A stretch of DNA of 60,000 bases from Adiantum capillus-veneris (GCA_014529385.2 CM043942.1:2398501-2458500); one strand, 5' to 3'. Counted from the stretch's first letter, positions 12,341-25,007 are shown. Numbers and translations: made by a program. Notes: generated by a model not told the origin, from the letters alone.

Positions 12341-12868
12341 ATAGTAGATTCCGGGGCTTCATTCCATGCGACACCACACAAGCAACATTTCCAAGACTAC
12401 ACCAAAGGTAATTTTGGGTATGTATACTTGGGAGATGATGAAGCTTGTGAGATTGTTGGCAAAGGTACAGTTTCTGTCAAAACTGCTAAAGGAAATGAAT
12501 GGAAGCTTAAAGATGTTAGGCATGTTCCTTCTCTTCGCAAAAATTTGATCTCTACAGGACAATTGGACGATGAAGGTCACAACATTGCATTCGGAAACAA
12601 ACGGTGGAAGATCTCAAAGGGATCTTTGGTGGTTGCCAAGGGTGAAAAAGTCGGTACACTTTACTTGTGTACTGTTAGCACGCAACCTTCAGCTTGTGCA
12701 GCAACTACAGAAGTTGACAGTGCGGTGTGGCACTACCGACTTGGGCATATGAGTGCCAAAGGAATGCAAATCCTTCAAACAAAGAAGCTTCTACCAGGTT
12801 TGAAAGAAGTGGACTTAGAGTTCTGTGAAGATTGTGTTTATGGTAAACAAAAGAGGGTAAAATTTTAA
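12341..12868 (+). pseudogene. Copia protease and integrase N-terminal zinc domain
   Basis: The aspartic protease active site DSGAS lies at 12347-12361 in the context SWIVDSGASFHATPHK. The GAG-pre-integrase HHCC domain follows at about 12727-12850 (WHYRLGHMS ... CEDCVYGKQKRVKF). The frame ends with a TAA at 12866-12868 that lies in frame with the integrase core, so a single stop interrupts the polyprotein here. Confidence 0.9.
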
Positions 12869-13422
12869 AAATCAGAAAATGAAAGAAAAAATAAAAAACT
12901 TGAGTTGGTTCATTCTGATGTTTGGGGTCCTACAAGTACACCATCACTTGGTGGCTCATTGTACTATGTAACATTCATAGATGATGCGACTAGAAAAACA
13001 TGGGTTTATGTCATGAAGAATAAATCCGATGTATTTTCCATATTTCAAAGGTGGAAAGCCTTTGTGGAGAATGAAACAGGTACCAAGGTTAAATGTCTCA
13101 GATCCGACAATGGAGGCGAATATTGCAGCCAAGCTTTTGAAAGCTTTTGTGCTAGCAATGGCATTCGGAGGCAAAGGACAACCCCAAGGACACCTCAACA
13201 AAATGGGATTTCGGAAAGGATGAACAGGACAATCATGGAACGAGCACGAAGCATGCGGCTACATGCAGGCCTACCGCTTGAGCTTTGGGCGGAAGCTGTA
13301 AGTACGTCTGTGTACTTAATCAATCGTTCACCCTCAACGGCATTGGATGGGGGAGTTCCAAAAGAGGCATGGACAGGTAAACCGGTGAATTATGCATTTC
13401 TCAAAGTGTTTGGGTGTGAGGC
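12869..13422 (+). pseudogene. Copia integrase core, left part, cut by nested insertion
   Basis: The rve core is readable with its three acidic residues: Asp in VHSDVWGP (12917-12919), Asp in LRSDNGGEY (13105-13107) and Glu in NGISERMNR (13213-13215). It is in the same frame as the protease segment. Reading stops at 13422 in FGCEA, where family A copy 1 is inserted. The next integrase/linker residues resume at 22312. Confidence 0.94.
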
Positions 13423-13716
13423 TGTTAACCCTCACGGCTCACGGACACCCCATCACCTACGATGGACGCGTATTATGTATTCGATAGAGTCAGGTACCGG
13501 GCTTGTCGGACCAATAGGGAAAGGTAGAGTGATCGTCGATGAGAGGCGCACTTTAACTTGGACATTCAAGGGATTAGTTGGTTAAGCATGGGCGCCCAAG
13601 TGTGAATGGGATGAGCTCCTATAAAAGCCAACTAAACCTAATTTTTACTCATTCTCTCATTTGTGCAATTGAAGAGTGCTCTTGCTCCATCTCCATCTTC
13701 TTCTTCTTCACCTCCT

Positions 13717-13749
<33 letters not shown>

Positions 13750-13999
13750 GAGAGTGTGTGTGCGATCGAGCATTACGAAGGCACGACGGCGGCGAAGCGG
13801 TTGAGCGCGGCACGACTGCAGCTTCTTCTTCATCACGGCGAGGAATCCACCACGAAGGCGAGCGTAGAGCGGTGAGTGACACACCCTTTGTTTTCTTGAG
13901 CTTGCTAGTTTAGGCTTGTTGTGTGCTTGGAGCCGTTTGTGGCTCGCATACGGTGTATTGGCAAGTCCCTTGCTTCGACAGTGCGGCAAGGAGCGCACA
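13423..13999 (+). repeat. Family A copy 1 5' LTR
   Basis: 577 bp, TG...CA ends, TATA box TATAAAAG at 13620-13627, and a (TG)n(GA)n microsatellite at about 13719-13760 that varies among the four family A LTRs. Confidence 0.96.
13620..13627 (+). promoter_or_regulatory. TATA box of family A copy 1 5' LTR
   Basis: TATAAAAG, conserved in all four family A LTRs (21926, 48478, 56731). Confidence 0.7.
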
Positions 14000-14003
14000 T
14001 TTT

Positions 14004-14021
14004 TGGCGCCGCTGCCGGGGA
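14004..14021 (+). promoter_or_regulatory. Family A primer-binding site (tRNA-Asp type)
   Basis: TGGCGCCGCTGCCGGGGA, four bases after the LTR, matches the complement of the 3' end of plant tRNA-Asp with one mismatch. This primer type is known from Athila-like Ty3 elements. Confidence 0.85.
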
Positions 14022-14957
14022 TATGCCCTACACTAAGCTCGGTTAGCACTTTACGCTTCCTTGTGGTGCAATTTCTATCATAGGAAAGGCAGGGAAGGAG
14101 TGTGTGGAAGATTTCTGTTTTTTGCGTTTTCTGCAATTGCTGTCAAGTTTCAATTTCTGCTATTGTCTGCGTTTTTTCAATTTCTGCAATTTCTGCATTT
14201 TCAAGTTCGGCGTTTCAATTTCTGCAATTTTCAGCATTTCTGTCAATTTGCTGCAATTTCTGCGTTTTTTCTGCATTTTCTGCAATTTCTGCGTTTTTTT
14301 GCATTTTTCTCAATTTCTGTATTTTCTGCATCAACAAAAAAAAAAATTTAAAAAAAATCTGAAAAAAAAAGTTTCTTGAGAAAAAAAAAATAATAATAAT
14401 AAAATAATTTAAAAAGGAAAAAAATTCGGAAATTAAAAACGCGAGCGAGTGGGCGGCGATATTTTTCGAAAATAAAAAACGTGACTCTTAAAACGGACGG
14501 GTTGGTTTGTATAAAAGATAGATCGGGATCATTTTCCCCAAGCCCAAGCCCAAGCCCAAGCCCAAGCCCAGGCCTCAGTCCTCAATCTTATGATATATAC
14601 TAAACTCACTCTTATATATATACCCTACTCCCTCAAGAGAGAATGAGAGCATGTGGGACAAGTCCTCCACTCTCCTCCTTTCTCTTCCCACTTGCACCCT
14701 TAGACTTTCTAGTTTGGGCCTAGTTCCCTACTGGAAATTGACAGTTTTAGGGATTCCGAGGGCATAGAGTGACCAAACGGAGGGCTGTAAAGCACGGCAC
14801 GACCCTCTGACCGATACGCTCGTTTCGAGCTATCACACGGCCCATTCCACGACACGCTCTAAAAAATCTAGCAAAAAAAACAAACAAAAAACACGCTAAA
14901 AACTAGTCACAAGGCCTCCTAGAGCAGCTTTTTGACACCTTAGGGTATCAAAAGCAC
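14022..14957 (+). other. Family A copy 1 leader with TTTCTGC-rich tract
   Basis: Long 5' untranslated leader. At 14107-14331 a pyrimidine-rich tract repeats TTTCTGCAA/TTTCTGCGT units many times, followed by A-rich runs, then a CCCAAG hexamer array (14538-14573). The first ATG of the long frame is at 14958. Frames inside the tract are low-complexity and not credible genes. Confidence 0.8.
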
Positions 14958-17900
14958 ATGCACTTACGCTCTAGGCGGGTGCTAGAACACGAGCATATTG
15001 AGAGTGCCTCTGTTCATACGGACACCCATTACCCATCCACGATAAGCTCTAGACGCTCAGCGGGGACACAAGGTAGCACCACCCAAGACCCTAAAATAGC
15101 CGCTAGTGATTCCTCCTCCGACTCAGAAATCATGGAAGCATACCCTACCCAAAACACTGAGAGAGAAGGCCATGCACCTCCCGAAGCTCCACAGCCTAAT
15201 ACTAGTATGTTTAGCCGTTTCATGGAAACATTAGGTAGAGCTACTCGCTCGGAACCTGATGCAAATGAAGCACACGAAGGGGGTGGGGAAGTGGACTCTC
15301 CTTTCACATCGCACGTGGACCCCACACCCCCAAAGAGTGTCCATGTGGATATCCTACCAACTTCTTACCAAGAAGGCCCTGTTGAGCTGCCTCCTTCAGA
15401 AGTTCCCTCTAGAGTACCGTTGGTGACAAGTAAAACCACGGGGAGCAACATTGCTTCTACCTCACAAGAAACCATTAACACGTCGACTCTAGAAGGATTG
15501 TTCATTAATGATCATTGGACATACGACCTCCACACTGAGGTGTTGACGGATCTACACTCTGGCCACGCCTACCATGTAGGATGGATAGAGATTGTACAAT
15601 CCACCTCTAGTGCCACGAGCATCGAAGATCAACAGAAAATGATCTGTAATGTTATCCATGGCATTATTCAATCAGAAAGGCAAAACCGAGGGGTAAATAT
15701 ACTCTCAACTGACCCCATGAGATTTCTGGATACGAGCAAGGCTCAACAGCCTACTGTATCACAAATGGAGACTCCTCTAATGAGCCCCATGGACCCATCT
15801 TACGTCATTTCACCTGGGGTCTCTATGCAATCTGAGCCTCCGAGCGAAAACTTTAGCTTCCCTAACTTGGCTCAACCCTCTATTAAGGAAAACACACTGC
15901 TCACTCCAGGGATAAGCCTGACAGAGAATGTACCGATGACATCTACGGTTAGCGCAGTGCCACTACCTAGTGTCGTAGTACCTAATATGGGGCCTCGACC
16001 ATATGTGCCTCTAGCCCCTTATGCACAGAAGGCCCCCACACCTCCAATAGTACCACTTGCTTATGCTCCTCGAGTGCCGCTCCCTAGCTCTTATCCGAGT
16101 GGACCTATGCCCGGTTATGTTCCATATCCTGCATCATCCACACATATGCCAAGACCGGTACCCGTCCCTCTCCCACATATGATTCCAAGAGTACCTCCAC
16201 CGGCCCTGCCTCCTCACATAGGTGACTTGGCAGCGTTTGCTCAAACCATAGGTCGATCTATCGCGGAAAATATGCGTCATGCATCTGATGCGTCATGCAT
16301 CACGCAAAAATTCAATGGGGACGAAGATGCTAGGAAACACATTGAAGTGTTTGAACAAGTATGTGATTCCTTAGGGGAACACAACGAACTACATAAGTGC
16401 AATGCCTTAAGCTTGACATTAACTGGGAAGGCTGGAGATTGGTATAGGACCCTAAGGGTGGATGAGAAAACAATCTACCCTACCCTTCGAAGGTTGTTTC
16501 TAAAGGAGTACATACGAGAAGTTGTGCTTTGGGGTGTAGCATCTCAGCTACAGAAGGCCGAACGTAAGGAAGGAGAGTCAGTAAGGGACTTCATTAGTCG
16601 TCTAAAGCACTTAAACTCTCGCTGCCCTGTAAATGAGCGCTTCAACAATAACCAACTGCTTGATCGATTCATTCGAGGGTTGAGGAATGAAGGAATCTAT
16701 AATGGACTAGTGATTAGAGGTATCACAGCCTGGGAAGATGTCACTGCCAATGCAATCTAATTAGAGGACAACTTGATGATAGCAGGCATGAGGGTGTCTA
16801 CTGACACGAGATCCACTAGCTCACAAGCCATTGAGTATGAACCCATGACTGCAAAGCCCATTGCCAATGAGCCAACGGTATTTGAGACATTCTTGACAGA
16901 CCTCACCAAGGCAATCCAAGAGTCTCTTAAGGATAATCGACCCCCTCAAAATAGTCACATGTATCCAAGAAGGGAGCAACAATGGTGTTCCATTTGCTTA
17001 GGTCCACATAGCACTAGTGAGTGCCCTACGTTTAGAGTAAAATTTAATGGAACTTGCAACGCATGTGGTAGGTATGGTCACCAAGCTAAGGATTGTTTAA
17101 TGATCAAACGTATGATGGCAAATAGACCACCTGTAGCCTGGACGGATGCGCCTCGAGCTCCTGTATTGACGCCTACTCCACCTGTTGAGCAACTACCGCA
17201 ACACATGGTCCCTAGATCTCAAAATGTTGTACAAGCTACACCGTTACCACCTCCTGTGCTAGGACCGCAGCCCCCGCATCCAAGAGTCGCCCCTATGAAC
17301 CAAGTGGGTTGCGAGCCATCAAATGCTTATGCAGATGGCTGTGAGGAGGAAATAGACACTAGTATTGCCTATGGACTTGATACATTGGAAGAGTGTCCTA
17401 TATACTACATGGAAGATTGTTGGGGACAAGTCAAGCCGGTTTATCAAGCTGCTGCTCTCGCATCCAGAGGTCAAAATATCAACACCCAGGCTAGGAGGCC
17501 ACCTCTTCAATGCTACGAGTGTGGTGGACCACATCGAGTAGCGGAGTGCCCTATTAGGCTGCAAAAGAATGCTGCACAGATGCAAGTGAATCAAGGGAGC
17601 ACGTCTGCAATGCCAATACTCACATGTAATCGTTGTGGCATAGATCACTTGATTGCCCAATGCCCCTATAACCCAAATGCGCCTAAAATCACACCCCTAA
17701 ATTTGGTCGAAATTGCTAGTGTGACATCGCCAATACCACCCGTCGCACCCGCTTATGCGATTACACGGTCCATGCTTCAAGGGCCAGGACATATCCTCCA
17801 AGAGAGAGATACCGCGTCAATTATCCAAGCAAAGAAAAAGAAGACACGAAGGAAGAAGTCGCAGAATACGGAAAATTCAAAGCCAAGTTCCAAAACAAAC

Positions 17901-20111
17901 ATAGGAACAGGAGATGACCCCGTGTATATGAATGACCTCGAGGATGATTCCGATTCAGTCGAGACAATGGAGACTAGAACCAATACCACAAAGGGAAAGA
18001 CCGACAAGGAAAACCGTAACATGGAACCAAATGAAAACCGAATGAGAGAAAACCATAAAGAGCCTCTGAAAACACCACAAGTGTTTCCAAATCCAATCCA
18101 AGACCCCCAAGATAAACCGCAGGGGCAAAAAGGGAAGAATCGTAAAAAGAAGATTGGGACGTACCCAAACCCTGTAGATGAGATTAAGCAGGTGAAACAT
18201 CTAAGAGGTTTAGTGGAGGAGACTCAAAGGAAACTAGAACCAGAACCCATGCATGTCAAAATTCATGACACAGTGTTTCCCACGCAAGTTCATCCACCCC
18301 ACATGAACCATAGACCGTTAGCCATATCTAGTATCATCCAAGAAGGGAGTGAGGACAGGACATCAGAAAGTGAGCATACACCCTTCTTGTTGGAAAGGAT
18401 GTTTAACGAAGGAATACCTGATCCCATTGAGGAATATGAGATTCCATCCTCACCAGTTCCTAGTCAAGGACCTACACCCTGCAAAACGCCAATGAATGTT
18501 GCCAAACTAGTGGACTTCATGTCTTCTGAGGTCCGAACCACGATCATAGCAAAGCTGTATGGAGATCCTGAGTTATTCCTTGCACTTCGAGCATTCCTTA
18601 ACGGAGAGCTACGAACGGGATTACCGCAGTTTGCGCAACCAAATAGGCCTGACTCGATTATGATTGTTGAGGAAAATCATGTGCAATCACTTGACTTAGA
18701 TGGACACGAGTCTGTGATTGAGGTACCCATTAACGAATTAGGGCAGTATTTTGAAGGCGACGAGTCTAATGCGACCCTACCCATCACTACCAAGGGGTTA
18801 ACTATAAAGGGAATTCTTGATGGTGGTGCGGGAGTTAGCATCGTTACAAAAGATTGTTGGGAATCCATGGGAAAACCCCGCCTCAGTGTTACTAACATTG
18901 TGGTAAAGATGGCAAATGGTACCATAGCCAAACCTATGGGGATGCTCAAGGATCTTAAGATCAAAGTTCTAGGACACAAGGTACGACATACGTTCATTGT
19001 AATGGATTTCTCTAAACACCTTATGTCATATGAAATGATTTTAGGACGACCATTCATGAGGGAAGCAGAAATGGTTCACGATTGGTCTAAAAATCATGTC
19101 TATTTGCAATTCCAAGACTCTGTCCTTAGAGTGGATTTGGTGACTGGTAAGGTACACCTCTTAGGGAGTAAAACCATTATTGATCATCGCTCTGACACCA
19201 CAGTTCACTCGGCCCCACTACAATATTGTTACACTTGTAAGAAGGATACAGACATTGGCCAAGATTCTCCATACATGGATGTGTTACCGGGTATGACGGA
19301 ATCAGACAATGTGAATTGGGTCCACCTAGCATCAACCATAGACACTTGGGGAAATAGGGGGACGACCTGGGTAACACCTGAGGGGGATGAAATTCTTATA
19401 CCCTTAAATATGCTACAAGCAATGCATATCGCTTCTGACAAGACTCATCCTAATGTAACGAAGAAAACATACAAGTGGGTCCCTAAAGCTTCTTTAGTGA
19501 CCATAGCTAGTGCTAAAAAACAGAAGCCTTGTAAGAAACGTACCACTCGCTCCAAGAAAAGTAAGAAAATGTTGCGATGGATCCCTAAACGACTATTGGA
19601 AGCCCAAGGCTACTATCAAGGAAATGATCAAATCTGGTTGCCAAAACGTAGATTGTGCTCTTACCTATCACCTGACCCAAGTGAGCCCAATCCCGTAGTT
19701 CCAAAACGAATCAATGATCGTGGAAAGAAAAAAATCACAGAATGCTACACACCCGCTCCCGAGGTAGTTTGGGTACCAAAGAAAGAACGATTTGTTCCAC
19801 CTAGCTCAGGAAGGGGGGAGTCCCATGAAGATTCTAGCTCCTCATGTAATACATCCATAGAGGTAAAAGCTTCTACACAGCCTCCATCTATAGTAGTGGA
19901 CCTCAATGAAGCTACAAAAGAATCCACACCTCCCAGTGTTCAAGAATCACCTGACGAACCACTTCAAGTTCAATCCTAGGAGAGTACCTTACCACCGTTG
20001 CAACTTGACAAGGCACCTAGGGTAATAGAAAACTACTGGCAAAAATCCTCACCTATTACCAACTGGAACAATTGGTTTCAAAGGGTGACAAGCTCATTTC
20101 AAACAGTATGA
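14958..20111 (+). pseudogene. Family A copy 1 gag-protease frame with two in-frame stops
   Basis: The frame from 14958 to 20111 equals the 1,726-codon gene of copy 2 but is 9 codons shorter and broken twice: TAA at 16758-16760 (CAA in copy 2) and TAG at 19977-19979 (TGG in copy 2), giving open stretches of 600 and 1,068 residues. Both stops are C-to-T or G-to-A transitions. At 16286-16304, 42 bases of the gag domain are replaced by 15 bases containing a repeat of the adjacent 12-mer. Gag core, four zinc knuckles, DGGAG protease and WxPK motifs are all otherwise preserved. The RNA could still be packaged if Gag is supplied by an intact copy. Confidence 0.93.
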
Positions 20112-21715
20112 TCTACCCAAGGAAGGGGGGAGTGTTTGCTGACAGTGATCATTCATTTGTTTCCCTCTCAACCTTTTTCCCTGACCTCTTAATCACCAAT
20201 CTTAGGGAATGTACATATAAAGCTTTATACTCACAAAAAAAAAAAGAAAAAAAAAGAGCAAGAGCAATTAGCAAACGAGTATGCACATTAAAGTCAAAAC
20301 ATTGACTCAGACCTACACATGTCACATCTGGTACAGTGAAACAGAAACCTATGCCATAAAACACCTTTGATCCTCATCACTTGAATGATGGAGGGTAGGT
20401 AAGATTAGTACGATAGAGTGTTTCTGTTTTAGAGTTGAGTGATTAGCAAAGTTCTCTTTTCCCACTAATGTGCCTCCTGGAGGTATTCCTTTTGTTTCCT
20501 AGTGTGTACAGGAGCGTGTTGCTATTGATAGGATTTGGACCTTCATGGAACCTTCAAATCAAGCGCGACCATCAACACAAACAGGTGTTTCTTGTCCATT
20601 AGCATTGCCCTTATCTTTTTGCATCTATGATTGTCTGCTTTGATTGTGATTGGTAGCATAATATTCAACGCATTGGCTTAGTATCAAACATTTAATTCAA
20701 TGTAATGTTTTGTCATAATCACTTGTCTAGGTTTAAAAATCAAGCAGTCCGACTAAGCTAGTTTGACCAAGCTAGGTATTAGAGATCTTCTCTTAATACC
20801 ATGGGGAATGCCTTCCTAATAAGCAATGGTTACTTAGGTTCTTAATCCGATTTAGGCAGCATTGTATGAAATGTACTAGGGCTTTCTAGTGGGCTTAACC
20901 CTATTGACCTTTAGCTTAAGTATTATAAAGGGAGTTTACTAATGTGATGAGCCTGGGGAGTGTATCAGTGTTATATGACCCCCCAAAGTTACAAAATTAA
21001 AATGTTGAAAATGAACAAACAAAAAATCAAAGTGCCACAATGTAAAATTTTAAGCTGGAAGAGAAATCTCAGCTTGATTTGGTACTTCACTCACATGTAT
21101 CGCCTATGTTACTAGAGCCCTAGAGGTTCCCAGTGTGGGCGCTTTTCCTTGAAAAGCAAAAAACCCAAGGCATACAAAATAAGCACACACATCATAATTG
21201 AATCAATGTGAAAAGACTTTGGGGAGTCAAAGAAAAAGTAATCAGTCAGGCGATGATTTCATGTGAAATTCCTTTTATGGTAGCTTAACTACAAAGTTTT
21301 CTAGATATAGCCTCTAGTCAGCCCTCGAACATGAATACTTGGCTCTCGCGATTAAACAACTTAATTGACAACAGAAAATTAAGAAGCTTACCCATGGTAT
21401 TAATATTCGATCTCTAGTGCTTTTCGACCGTCAAATTAGCGACCCCAGACTTGTTTAATTTTCTACCTTTACATCTGTTTATGCATTTGATTACATTGCA
21501 ATTTAATGTTCATTGCTAACAAATTATTTGAAATTCTTTGACCAATCAATTTTTCTACCTAAAACTGCATATGCTTTTTAAGAGAATGCAATTACTGTGC
21601 CAATGTTGTTTGATTTTGCAGTGACTGAAGAAGGCTAAGGACATTCATCTCAAATGCTCTTCCACCTCGATGAACCAGCTTCAACTCAATAGCTTCCGAG
21701 GACGGAATTTACATC
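20112..21715 (+). other. Family A copy 1 3' non-coding region
   Basis: 1.6 kb between the gag-protease frame and the polypurine tract. No frame over about 80 codons and no RT, RNase H, integrase or envelope-like signature on either strand. It is well conserved in copy 2 (54940-56520), including an A-run near 20233 and many short AT-rich motifs. Confidence 0.8.
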
Positions 21716-21726
21716 AGGAAGGGGGA
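21716..21726 (+). promoter_or_regulatory. Family A copy 1 polypurine tract
   Basis: AGGAAGGGGGA, two bases before the 3' LTR; priming site for plus-strand DNA. Confidence 0.85.
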
Positions 21727-21728
21727 CA

Positions 21729-22022
21729 TGTTAACCCTCACGGCTCACGGACACCCCATCACCTACGATGGACGCGTATTATGTATTCGATAGAGTCAGG
21801 TACCGGGCTTGTCGGACCAATAGGGAAAGGTAGAGTGATCGTCGATGAGAGGCGCACTTTAACTTGGACATTCAAGGGATTAGTTGGTTAAGCATGGGCG
21901 CCCAAGTGTGAATGGGGTGAGCTCCTATAAAAGCCAACTAAACCTAATTTTTACTCATTCTCTCATTTGTGCAATTGAAGAGTGCTCTTGCTCCATCTCC
22001 ATCTTCTTCTTCTTCACCTCCT

Positions 22023-22061
<39 letters not shown>

Positions 22062-22311
22062 GAGAGTGTGTGTGCGATCGAGCATTACGAAGGCACGACG
22101 GCGGCGAAGCGGTTGAGCGCGGCACGACTGCAGCTTCTTCTTAATCGCGGCGAGGAATCCACCACGAAGGCAAGCGTAGAGCGGTGAGTGACACACCCTT
22201 TGTTTTCTTGAGCTTGCTAGTTTAGGCTTGTTGTGTGCTTGGAGCCGTTTGTGGCTCGCATACGGTGTATTGGCAAGTCCCTTGCTTCGACAGTGCGGCA
22301 AGGAGCGCACA
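21729..22311 (+). repeat. Family A copy 1 3' LTR
   Basis: 583 bp, nearly identical to 13423-13999. The copia reading resumes directly after it with the duplicated GAGGC. Confidence 0.96.
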
Positions 22312-22899
22312 GAGGCTTTCATGCACATAGATAGAAGCCTAAGATCAAAGTTAGATGCAAAGTCCAAAAGTGTTTCTTCATTGGCTATGGAGAAAGAGAC
22401 TTTGGGTATCACCTATGGAATCCTGAAGATGGTAAAATCTTAAGGAGTAGGGATGTAATTTTTAACGAACAAAATATGTACAAAGATTACTTGGAAAGAA
22501 AACAAACAAAAGAAACAGGTGATGAGTACATGGAGCTTGAGGACGGTGAAGACTCAAGGACTGCAAACGGTGACAATGTGCAACAACGTCAACCAAATGA
22601 GGAGCCTCAACCTATTCCCCGAAGATCTACAAGAGCAATTAGACCTCCAGAAAGGTTTGTTCCTTCCTTCAACCATCTCTTGATCTCAGATTCTGGAGAG
22701 CCGGAATCATATTAAGAAGCTATGCAACATGAATCCAAAGAAGAATGGACGAAGAGCATGCAAGTGGAGATGGACTCACTACATCGCAACCAAACATGGG
22801 AGTTGGTTGAGTTGCCTAAAGGTAAGCGGGCACTTCAAAACAAATGGGTGTACAAGCTAAAGAAGAAGAAGGTGGAAGAAAAGGTACAAGTCTAGGCTT
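22312..22899 (+). pseudogene. Copia integrase C-terminal and linker region
   Basis: Starting with the TSD copy, the sequence reads EAFMHIDRSLRSKLDAKSK, the normal continuation of the copia integrase after FGCEA, then slips frame near 22370 (GYGEKDFGYHLW-like text in another frame). A frame at 22476-22715 carries the basic/proline linker with RRSTRAIRPPERF typical of copia elements, ending with a TAA, after which the pre-RT motif WTKSMQVEMDSLHRNQTWELVELP continues in the same frame to a TAG at 22893-22895. Confidence 0.85.
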
Positions 22900-23636
22900 G
22901 TGGTAAAAGGTTTTTCTCAAAAGAAAGGTATTGACTTCAATGAAATATTTTCTCCTGTTGTAAAAATGAACTCAATTAGGCTTGTCTTAAGCCTTGTGGC
23001 TGCTCATGATCTAAATCTCGAGCAAATGGATGTAAATACGGCATTCCCTCACGGTGACTTAGAGGAGGAAATCTACATGCTTCAACCAAAGGGTATGAAG
23101 TAAAAGGTAAGGAGAAAATGGTTTGCAGATTAAAGAAGAGCTTGTATGGTTTAAAGCAAGCATCAAGACAATGGTACTTGAAGTTTGATCGATGGATGTT
23201 GGATCATGGATTCACAAGATGCAACTCGGATCACTGCATCTACACGGAGAATTTGGGAGATGGGAAATTCATCATCCTAATGTTGTATGTTGATGACATG
23301 TTGATTGCAAGTGCTAACATGCAGGACATCAAAGACCTAAAAGAGGAGCTGTCCAAATCTTTTTCAATGAAAGATTTAGGTGCTGCAAAGAGGATACTTG
23401 GTATGAAAATATCAAGGGACAGGACGAAGAAGACAATAAAGCTATCTCAAGAGGATTACATCAAGAAGGTACTAGAAAGGTTTGCAATGCAAAATGCAAA
23501 ACCAGTTTCTACACCTTTGGCTGGTCATTTTAAACTAACGAAGGATATGTGTCCAAAGACACAAGAGGAGATAGCCTATATGTCTAAAGTTCCATATGCT
23601 GCAGTGGTAGGTTCTCTAATGTATGCTATGGTCTGA
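22900..23636 (+). pseudogene. Copia reverse transcriptase, interrupted
   Basis: Copia RT motifs in order: KGFSQKKGIDFNEIFSPVVKM, QMDVNTAFPHGDLEEEIYM (first catalytic Asp), a stop at 23101-23103, then CRLKKSLYGLKQASRQWY and LMLYVDDMLIAS with the YVDD catalytic pair at 23286-23297. The second half ends in MYAMV with a TGA at 23634-23636 where a Cys codon is usual. At least two stops break it, so no active RT is made. Confidence 0.93.
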
Positions 23637-24248
23637 ACAAAGCCAGACATTGCACATGCAGTGGGAGTTGTGAGTAGGTTCATGGACAACCCAGGTAAAG
23701 AGCATTGGCAAGCTGTGAAGTGGATACTTAGGTATCTAAAAGGGACAACAAAAAATGCTTTGTATTTTGGAGGAACTGATATTTTTCTAGAAGGGTATGC
23801 TAATGCAGATATGGCAGGTGATAAAGATACTCGAAGGAGCACTACTGGCTATGTGTTCACGGTTGGAGGCACAGCAGTAAGCTGGGCTTCAAAGCTGTAG
23901 AAAGTGGTTTCACTTTCTACCACGGAAGCAGAGTATGTAGCAATGACGGAGGCAAGCAAAGAAATTCTGTGGCTTCACAGATTCTTAGAAGAGCTTGGAT
24001 TCAAACAAGACAATTGTGTCTTGTACAGTGATAGCCAAAGCGCTATCCATCTTGCGAAGAACTCATCCTTTCATTCAAGGACAAAGCACATTGAGGTGAG
24101 ATATCACTTCATACGCACTCTTTTGGAAGAGGGACAACTAAAGCTAGGAAAGGTGCATACAAGTGAAAATCCTACAGACATGTTTACAAAGGTGGTCAAC
24201 AAGGAGAAGTTGAGCTTTTGCTCATCTTCAATCGGCATTCAAGGATAA
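23637..24248 (+). pseudogene. Copia RNase H domain, one internal stop
   Basis: The same frame continues with KPDIAHAVGVVSRFM, WILRYLKGTTKNAL, YANADMAGDKDTRRSTTGY, then a TAG at 23898-23900 (usually Gln) and LSTTEAEYVAMTEASKE, SDSQSAIHLAKN and HIEVRYHFIR, the copia RNase H landmarks. It ends naturally at 24246-24248 just upstream of the polypurine tract. Confidence 0.93.
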
Positions 24249-24297
24249 GAATCCAGAATGGAAAGCAGTCACAGGTTTGGTTTGGAGATCAGTCTCC

Positions 24298-24308
24298 AAG
24301 TGGGAGAT
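24298..24308 (+). promoter_or_regulatory. Copia polypurine tract
   Basis: AAGTGGGAGAT immediately before the 3' LTR, the standard copia plus-strand primer. Confidence 0.88.
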
Positions 24309-24930
24309 TGTTAAGTATGGAGCCTGATTTACCCTTGTAATTTTCTGTGGTAAAAGTGCACATTTGTAAGGCCCCCATTATGAGGAGAAGCCATCGTGCG
24401 TGAAGGAAAATCACTCACCGGAAACCAAAATTTTCACGGACAAGAATCAGGGGCAACTTTAAAGGCTTCGGGGGCGGAGGCCCCCGAGACTTTTTTTTCG
24501 TCGGAATATTCTTTTTCGCCGGAATATTGTGGTCGGAAAACAACCGGTCGGTTGGCCGGTGGCCGGTAGTCAATGGCCGATGGCCGGTGGCCGAATTCAA
24601 AAGCGGACTTGTCTTCTCAAGGGCGGCCACACATGGGCGGATTGGAGGGTCCGATTTGGACTTATTCGCACAAGGGCGGCTACACATGGCTGTCTCTCAT
24701 AAGAGAGGGCAGCCCTTTTGGCCTATAAAAGGAGGCCATTTTTACACACATTTCATAGTGTGAAGTTGATGCAACAAGGTGAGTGTGAGGTGGTGAGAGT
24801 GAAGCAAGGCGGGAGCTCCATTAAGGGTATAATCCCTTTGTAAACTACTTCTTGTTTTGAAGTACTAAAGCCATTGAGTGGCTGCTTTCCCGTGTACGTA
24901 GCCCACATTGGGTGAACCACGTATATCGTG

Positions 24931-25007
<77 letters not shown>

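Larger units (their letters stand above)
13423..22311 (+). mobile_element. Family A copy 1: RT-less gag-protease LTR retrotransposon nested in copia
   Basis: LTRs at 13423-13999 and 21729-22311 start TGTTAACCCTCACGG and end AGGAGCGCACA. The 5-bp TSD GAGGC is perfect (13418-13422, 22312-22316). A tRNA-Asp-type primer site follows the 5' LTR and a polypurine tract precedes the 3' LTR. The 7.7-kb interior has a long leader, one very large gag-protease frame with two in-frame stops, and 1.6 kb of non-coding 3' sequence. No reverse transcriptase, RNase H or integrase was found on either strand. By eye the LTRs differ by about four substitutions plus microsatellite length, so the insertion is young. 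Sister copy: 48281-57106. Confidence 0.96.

Noticed and set aside
14061-14379. Phe/Ser/Cys-rich small proteins in the family A leader (also 48917-49254)
   Set aside because: Low-complexity translations of the TTTCTGC tract, different in the two copies in length and sequence.
17319-18200. Antisense frames opposite the family A gene (also 15029-15325, 18677-19441, 52144-54247)
   Set aside because: Shadows of the real coding strand; no conserved motif of their own.
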